Positions 13,403-17,300 of a stretch of 17,300 bases of DNA are shown here, piece by piece. Under the pieces are notes generated by a model. That model searched no databases. It was not told the DNA's origin and was given only the letters and a program-made list of their open reading frames with translations. Position 1 is the first letter of the stretch. Each line of letters starts with the position of its first letter. The translations under genes were made by a program, and so were the position numbers. The DNA comes from Spirochaetia bacterium UBA6919 (GTDB lineage: Bacteria; Spirochaetota; UBA6919): contig DKAT01000061.1 in NCBI GenBank assembly GCA_002450905.1, positions 20,039 through 37,338 of the forward strand. The letters run 5' to 3'.

Positions 13403-15427
13403 ATGAAAACAGCCTGTCATCAACCCAAAACAAATTATAGCCATATCCAATTTTCAGGTAACCGAAAGATAGTGCTTGTAGGGAACCCCAATGTAGGAAA
13501 GTCCATATTCTTCGGGTATCTCACAAAACAATATGCCAATGTCTCCAATTATCCTGGGACTACGATTGATTTATCAACAGGATCTTGGGGTAAAGATGCC
13601 ATTATTGATACCCCCGGGATATATAGTGTTTCTTCCCTTAATGATGAGGAGATAGTAGCGCGGGATATTATTCTGGATGCAGATATTATCATTAATATAG
13701 TCGATTCTGTCCGACTTGAACGGGATCTTTTCCTGACCCAACAGCTTATTGATATGCAGAAGCCCATGGTTGTTGCACTCAATTTTATGGACGAAGCAGA
13801 GAAAAATGGTTTGAACATCCATGCGGATACACTTGAAAATATCCTTGGTGTACCTGTTATTCCAACCACTGCTAAAGATGGAAAGGGACTTAGAGAGTTG
13901 GAACAAGCGATTTCTCATGCTAAAGTAGGGATCAGTCATGGAGAAATAAATAATAAATTATCTGAATTAGTAAATCAGACTGGATCTTTTCCCGAAGCAC
14001 TCCTTATACTAGAGGGTGACGAAGTAATCTCTAATCGACATCATATCCAGGTTCATAGTGAGAAAGATATCATCTATAGTAAACGCCGGGAAGTTGTTAA
14101 TAATATTGCCAATCAGGTTGTATCGGTTAAGAGCAATAAAATCCCCTTTAGCGAGAAGATCGGACGTTGGTCCCTTGAACCCATCCGTGGAACCATCTTT
14201 TTTTTGGGTGTACTTTATTTATTATACCTCATTGTAGGACAGCTTATTGCTGGAGATCTTGTTGGAATAACAGAAAAACAATTAATGGGTGGTTATTATA
14301 ATCCCTGGATAAGAAAGAACGTTGCTAATATAGTCTTAACCAAAGAACAGACTAGTAAAATCCTTGTATTAAATGAAAAGTTATCCCAGTCAGAAGAAGA
14401 ACACGATAAATTTAAAGAAGAAAACAATGATCAGAAAGCACTTTTAGCTAAATCACAAATGAAGGAATACGATAAGCAGATCGGGGATTTTGAAAGAAAT
14501 AATCCTTTCTATACTATATTGGTAGGTCGTTTTGGACTCTTAACCATGACAATTACTTATCTGCTAGGACTTCTCCTTCCCCTTGTTATTGGATTCTATA
14601 TCATGTTTGCACTTCTTGAGGATTCAGGATATCTTCCCCGCTTAGCAACTCTTGTAGATCAATTCCTAACTAAAATCGGTTTGAATGGAAGAGCGGTTAT
14701 ACCACTAATATTAGGATTCGGTTGTGTCCAATTAGGAACAATATCAACACGTCTACTGGGAACAACACGGGAAAAACAAATTGCTATTTCATTACTTAAT
14801 TTCACTATCCCATGCTCAGCTCAACTAGGGGTTATTACGGTAATGCTCGCTGCATCTTCAGTTCACTGGTACCATATATTATTCTATGTTGGAAGCATAT
14901 TCTCAATATTCGTCATCATTGGTATGATCTTAGACAGAAAACTGGCTGGGGAGTCCCTACCCCTCTTGATGGATCTGCCTCCTATGCGTCTACCCAAATT
15001 CTCTAATGTCCTTCGTAAAACAATGAACAGGACATATTTTTTCATGAAAGAAGCTTCTCCATGGTTCTTTCTCGGAGCATTTCTTGTTACTCTCCTTCAG
15101 GTAACAGGGGGACTTGATCTTTGGAAATCTGTTTGGGCTCCTATCACAGAAAGCTGGCTTAAACTACCTAAAGAATCCGCTACAGCCTTCATAATGGGTA
15201 TGATTAGACGGGATTTTGGTGCTGCCGGACTCATAGATCTTGCACTAACACCATTTCAAATCGTCATCTCACTCATTGTCATAACCCTATTCGTACCCTG
15301 TATCGCCTCTTTCATGGTAATTATCAAAGAACGAGGTATAAAAGAGGGTGTGTTAGTCTGGCTTGGAGCTTTAGTATTATCCTTTACCGTTGGTGGAATC
15401 TTCTCTCAAATCGGATCGCTCTTCTAA
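13403..15427 (+). CDS. feoB: FeoB, ferrous iron transporter with coiled-coil insert
   Basis: Inner-membrane Fe(II) uptake protein with an N-terminal G domain. GTPase motifs: G1 GNPNVGKS (27-34), G2 PGTT (51-54), G3 DTPG (69-72), G4 NFMD (127-130). The membrane part (about 260-672) has two Gate repeats. The usual GFGCNVPA is GFGCVQLGT here (Cys441), followed by IPCSAQLGV (Cys471), RRDFGAAG (602-609) and FVPCIASFM (Cys633). The second set fits the FeoB branch with MGF.RRDYGAAG rather than E. coli-type FeoB. Between the first membrane segment and LLVG/LVGRFGLLTM, residues about 312-366 form a charged, heptad-like insertion absent from typical members. At 674 residues, total length is normal because the N-terminal region is compact. 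No ribosome site precedes ATG 13403, so translation is probably coupled to feoA. Confidence 0.93.
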   Translation: MKTACHQPKTNYSHIQFSGNRKIVLVGNPNVGKSIFFGYLTKQYANVSNYPGTTIDLSTGSWGKDAIIDTPGIYSVSSLNDEEIVARDIILDADIIINIVDSVRLERDLFLTQQLIDMQKPMVVALNFMDEAEKNGLNIHADTLENILGVPVIPTTAKDGKGLRELEQAISHAKVGISHGEINNKLSELVNQTGSFPEALLILEGDEVISNRHHIQVHSEKDIIYSKRREVVNNIANQVVSVKSNKIPFSEKIGRWSLEPIRGTIFFLGVLYLLYLIVGQLIAGDLVGITEKQLMGGYYNPWIRKNVANIVLTKEQTSKILVLNEKLSQSEEEHDKFKEENNDQKALLAKSQMKEYDKQIGDFERNNPFYTILVGRFGLLTMTITYLLGLLLPLVIGFYIMFALLEDSGYLPRLATLVDQFLTKIGLNGRAVIPLILGFGCVQLGTISTRLLGTTREKQIAISLLNFTIPCSAQLGVITVMLAASSVHWYHILFYVGSIFSIFVIIGMILDRKLAGESLPLLMDLPPMRLPKFSNVLRKTMNRTYFFMKEASPWFFLGAFLVTLLQVTGGLDLWKSVWAPITESWLKLPKESATAFIMGMIRRDFGAAGLIDLALTPFQIVISLIVITLFVPCIASFMVIIKERGIKEGVLVWLGALVLSFTVGGIFSQIGSLF

Positions 15428-15446
15428 GTTATTTATGACATGGAAT

Positions 15447-15474
15447 GGGGGTTGATAAAAAATCAATTGACCCC
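15447..15474. repeat. Interrupted palindrome after feoB
   Basis: GGGG (15447-15450) and CCCC (15471-15474) flank an inner TTGAT/ATCAA stem with a loop of A. The arms are unequal, so the helix has an internal bulge. It lies about 20 bases after the feoB stop and could end or stabilise the message, but no T-run follows. Its GGGGTTGA...TCAA...CCC edges resemble the palindrome at 16483-16508. Confidence 0.4.
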
Positions 15475-15509
15475 TAAACCATTTTGTAGTATGTTTCCGA
15501 ATAATTATT

Positions 15510-15767
15510 ATGTCTCAAAAGGATAAGTTAATTCAGAGATTTTTATCAAAACCAAAGGATTTCACATATCAGGAGCTAAAAAGACTTCTCGGATACTTTG
15601 GGTATGTGGAGGACACAGTGGGTAAGACCTCAGGTTCAAGGATAAGTTTTGTGAATCATGATTCAAACCATAGATTTAATATACACCAACCCCATAGCCC
15701 GAAAGAACTCAGAACATATCAGATTGAAGAGATTATAGAAAGACTTAACGAGGAAGGTCTTTTATGA
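15510..15767 (+). CDS. hicA: HicA-family mRNA interferase toxin
   Basis: Toxin of a HicAB type II module, expected to cleave mRNA through a dsRBD-like fold. The 85-residue protein shows FTYQELKRLLGYFGYVE (18-34), GKTSGSR (38-44), and a strand ending NIHQPHSPKELRTYQIEEIIERL (57-79), a pattern I know from HicA proteins with KTSGSR and HKPHP. In classical HicA the catalytic histidine sits in GSH; here that position is Arg44, and His59/His62 follow. It may therefore use different residues or be weaker. The stop overlaps the hicB start by four bases (ATGA), as usual for coupled pairs. No ribosome site is evident before ATG 15510. Confidence 0.82.
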   Translation: MSQKDKLIQRFLSKPKDFTYQELKRLLGYFGYVEDTVGKTSGSRISFVNHDSNHRFNIHQPHSPKELRTYQIEEIIERLNEEGLL

Positions 15768-15973
15768 AAACAATGTCATACAAAGGATATGATGGATCCA
15801 TACAATATAACGAAGAATATCAGGAATATTATGGACGTATTCTTAACATCGGGGACTACGTAGATTATATATCAGCTAAAGATTTAATAGAACTTGAGAC
15901 CTACTTCCATCAGGCAGTCGATGATTATATCCTTTCATTAAAAGAAAATACACCATTAAATAAATCTTTTTGA
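15764..15973 (+). CDS. hicB: Short HicB-family antitoxin lacking C-terminal DNA-binding domain
   Basis: Antitoxin that should bind and block HicA. Residues 1-60 carry the HicB fold: YKGYDGSIQYNEEYQEYYGRIL (5-26), then the loop to ELETYFHQAVDDYIL (44-58). The protein stops at residue 69, after SLKENTPLNKSF. Relatives with the YKGY.GS opening normally continue about 40 residues with a NVRI..ELH ribbon-helix-helix domain used for autorepression. Nothing like it is readable after the stop: only 13 bases separate it from the convergent gene. Toxin neutralisation may be intact while operator binding is lost, or the short form may be natural. The upstream overlap with hicA supports ATG 15764. Confidence 0.8.
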   Translation: MKTMSYKGYDGSIQYNEEYQEYYGRILNIGDYVDYISAKDLIELETYFHQAVDDYILSLKENTPLNKSF

Positions 15974-15986
15974 GTCCACATCAAAA

Positions 15987-16205
15987 TTATTTCCTGAAAT
16001 ATTGTACAATACTATAAACCAGCCAGATCCAGGGAAATCCATGCAAAACAAGATCAAACCAGTCCATAGGCTCTGTGAAAGTCCCGTTAAGTATATTGAG
16101 AAATTGTTTATAAATGTGAGGCTCAGGTACAAAGGGGGCAAGTCCCAGGGTGAGGGATATAGCTGCTGGAATGATTATGGACGTCAACTTCTTATTGTCT
16201 GACAT
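15987..16205 (-). CDS. Small two-segment membrane protein of conserved type
   Basis: A 72-residue inner-membrane protein. Residues about 7-24 and 52-70 are hydrophobic. Between them lies LGLAPFVPEPHIYKQFLNIL and then DWFDLVLHGFPWIWLV, a layout I recognise from a widespread family of small proteins often misnamed RND transporter; no function is established. AGGAG at 16212-16216 is six bases before ATG 16205 and abuts the ATG at 16211, so 16205 is preferred. It is convergent with hicB, the two stops being 13 bases apart, and stands alone. Confidence 0.68.
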   Translation of the reverse strand: MSDNKKLTSIIIPAAISLTLGLAPFVPEPHIYKQFLNILNGTFTEPMDWFDLVLHGFPWIWLVYSIVQYFRK

Positions 16206-16578
16206 AGGCATCTCCTATTGGTCTGTAAACAAAATACCATTTATAATTCATACAAAGATAATAAATATAAATAATTTGTATACTCCTAATCCATCCCCTC
16301 AAGATTCTCGTCTCCAGAATCCGAATTCTCAATCCATGTTAAAAAATAATTCTAATTTAAAATAAATATTCTTAGCAATAGATCCTATTTTATATTATAT
16401 TGATATGAAATCATAAATTGTTGTATATCGTGTTTTATCCCAAAGGATTCATATTCTGAGAATGAGAACTCTAAGCGATACTGTAGGGGTTGACCTGTGT
16501 ATCAACCCAAATCGATCAGGGCTGGGGTGCTGTGATAGAAAGACATGTTTTAATTAATATTTTATAAAGGAGAAACAT
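16206..16578. other. Intergenic region upstream of the DUF1554 lipoprotein
   Basis: About 370 mostly AT-rich bases between divergently read genes. It contains one clear palindrome (16483-16508). No strong promoter pair was found for either gene, although one should exist on each strand. A 71-codon plus-strand frame at 16150-16365 overlaps the small membrane gene and is not protein-like. Confidence 0.5.
16483..16508. repeat. GTAGGGG-type palindromic intergenic element
   Basis: GTAGGGG (16483-16489) leads into a perfect 7-bp inverted repeat GGGTTGA (16487-16493) and TCAACCC (16502-16508) with loop CCTGTGTA. The element at the window end (17277-17300) begins the same way but has a different arm sequence, as expected for a family of palindromes whose arms covary. 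Confidence 0.5.
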
Positions 16579-17229
16579 ATGAAAAAAGCTTTGGCACATA
16601 TTTTGTGGGGGGGGGTAATTCTTATTATCACACTGGGAATGGTGATGTGTGATGGGGGGACGGATAGTTTGACGGGTACGGGAGGAACAGGAGGTTCAGG
16701 AGGTTCAGGAAGTTCCACAGGGACAAAGATTTTCGTCACCGCCAGTTTTTATAATGGGAGTCTTGGTGGTGTATCAGGTGCAGATAATAAATGTATGTCT
16801 GATTCAAACAAACCCGACAGCAACACCTATAAAGCTCTCATTGTTGGTGATGAAGGTGGACAAGTTACAAGAAGTGCTTGTTCTACAGCGAACTGCGGTG
16901 GGGGTTCCAGTGAGAACGTCAACTGGGTCTTAAAGCCCAACACCACCTATTACCGTTCCGACGGCACCACCAAGATCATGACCACCAACAGTTCAGGGAT
17001 ATTCGTCTTCGGTACTTTGGATAATTTATTCCTAAATGCTCCAAATGGTACATGGTGGACAGGTTTGAATTCAGACTGGACTACAAACTCAAATAACTGT
17101 TCAGGCTGGACGTCAACAAGTGGTAATGGAATTGTTGGTGGTATCGGAATAACAGATTCCCAAGCCATATCAGGATCTAGCCCTATCGCCTGTACTTTTT
17201 CATATCATCTAGTCTGTGTGGAGCAGTAA
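16579..17229 (+). CDS. DUF1554-domain lipoprotein, probably surface-exposed
   Basis: A 216-residue exported protein. Residues 1-23 are a signal peptide ending GMVMC, with Cys24 as the lipidated residue. Residues about 33-48 are a Gly/Ser/Thr linker (TGTGGTGGSGGSGSSTG). From 49 on is the DUF1554 domain: TKIFVTASFYNGSLGGVSGADNKC, then YKALIVGD, NWVLKPNTTYYRSDGT, TTNSSGIF, WWTGLNSDW, NCSGWTS and the ending YHLVCVEQ. The Cys and Trp pattern and overall layout recall a C-type-lectin or endostatin-like fold; ligand unknown. Such proteins are numerous in Leptospira. AAAGGAG ends six bases before ATG 16579. Codons 10-13 contain nine G in a row, a possible slippage switch. Length and ending look complete. 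Confidence 0.85.
   Translation: MKKALAHILWGGVILIITLGMVMCDGGTDSLTGTGGTGGSGGSGSSTGTKIFVTASFYNGSLGGVSGADNKCMSDSNKPDSNTYKALIVGDEGGQVTRSACSTANCGGGSSENVNWVLKPNTTYYRSDGTTKIMTTNSSGIFVFGTLDNLFLNAPNGTWWTGLNSDWTTNSNNCSGWTSTSGNGIVGGIGITDSQAISGSSPIACTFSYHLVCVEQ
16607..16615 (+). repeat. Poly-G tract (G9) inside the signal-peptide codons
   Basis: Nine consecutive G lie 28 bases after the A of the start codon. In the present length the frame reads through to the DUF1554 domain; gain or loss of one base would shift it and end translation early. Homopolymeric G tracts at this position drive on/off switching of surface proteins in several bacteria. Confidence 0.6.
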
Positions 17230-17236
17230 ATCTTAT

Positions 17237-17269
17237 ACCCCGAACCCTTTCACCGAGGGGTTTTGGGGT
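17237..17269 (+). terminator. Strong hairpin after the DUF1554 gene
   Basis: ACCCCGAACCC (17237-17247) pairs with GGGGTTTTGGGGT (17257-17269), with one G-T pair and a one-base bulge, around a loop of about nine bases. It starts eight bases after the stop codon. There is no T-run, so it may act as a weak terminator or protect the mRNA end. Confidence 0.5.
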
Positions 17270-17276
17270 CTCCTCC

Positions 17277-17300
17277 GTAGGGGCAGGTTTGAAACCTGCC
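17277..17300. repeat. GTAGGGG-type palindrome, cut by the window end
   Basis: GTAGGGG (17277-17283) runs into a perfect 9-bp inverted repeat GGCAGGTTT/AAACCTGCC around a single G (17282-17300). The right arm reaches the last base of the window, so the matching CCTAC edge, if present, lies outside. Palindromes of this GTAGGGGCAGGTTT form recur between genes in many bacterial genomes. Confidence 0.6.

Noticed and set aside
13549..13939. Two minus-strand frames of over 100 codons inside feoB
   Set aside because: They are antisense to the well-supported G domain and show no domain or ribosome site.
16457..16471. TGAGAAT identical to the left half of the feoAB Fur-like box
   Set aside because: The right half (AGAACTC) does not match; a single half-site is weak evidence.

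Overview
The window is AT-rich and probably comes from a spirochaete related to Leptospira. The best clue is the DUF1554 lipoprotein at the right end (16579-17229), a family expanded in Leptospira. Several lipoprotein signal peptides have loose lipoboxes, which fits the same group. This assignment is an inference from protein families; there is no rRNA in the window to settle it.

Layout. 153-968 (-) is a SAM-dependent methyltransferase that probably starts at TTG. 1182-1478 (-) is a small, very basic lipoprotein with a clear intrinsic terminator. 1794-2165 (+) is a small protein with a ribbon-helix-helix-like C-terminus. 2238-10279 (-) is a tightly packed seven-gene operon: ketosynthase, halogenase-like flavoprotein, LolA-like carrier, MMPL/RND exporter, DUF3261-like lipoprotein, ApeP-like dehydratase and AMP-dependent acyl ligase. 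A hot-dog thioesterase (10470-10955, +) is transcribed divergently from it. This gene set is the signature of the aryl polyene/flexirubin/xanthomonadin class of pathways, in which a polyene acyl chain is built on a carrier protein and placed in the outer membrane. Carrier protein, ketoreductase and glycosyl/acyltransferase genes are absent here, so the pathway is either completed elsewhere or differs from known ones.

10956-11779 is AT-rich and holds a decayed small membrane-protein ORF and short repeats. 11780-12775 (-) is a metallo-beta-lactamase-fold lipoprotein. 13180-15427 (+) is feoAB, ferrous iron uptake, preceded by a good promoter and a 15-base Fur-box-like palindrome; its FeoB carries an unusual charged, probably coiled-coil insertion. 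15510-15973 (+) is a HicA/HicB toxin-antitoxin pair whose HicB lacks the usual C-terminal DNA-binding domain. 15987-16205 (-) is a conserved-looking small membrane protein. 16579-17229 (+) is the DUF1554 lipoprotein, with a run of nine G in its signal-peptide codons that could make it phase variable. Palindromic intergenic repeats with a GTAGGGG or GGGG edge lie in the right third and run off the window end.

The most promising system is the divergent, apparently incomplete polyene-type locus at 2238-10955. Within it, base composition changes sharply near 7780.
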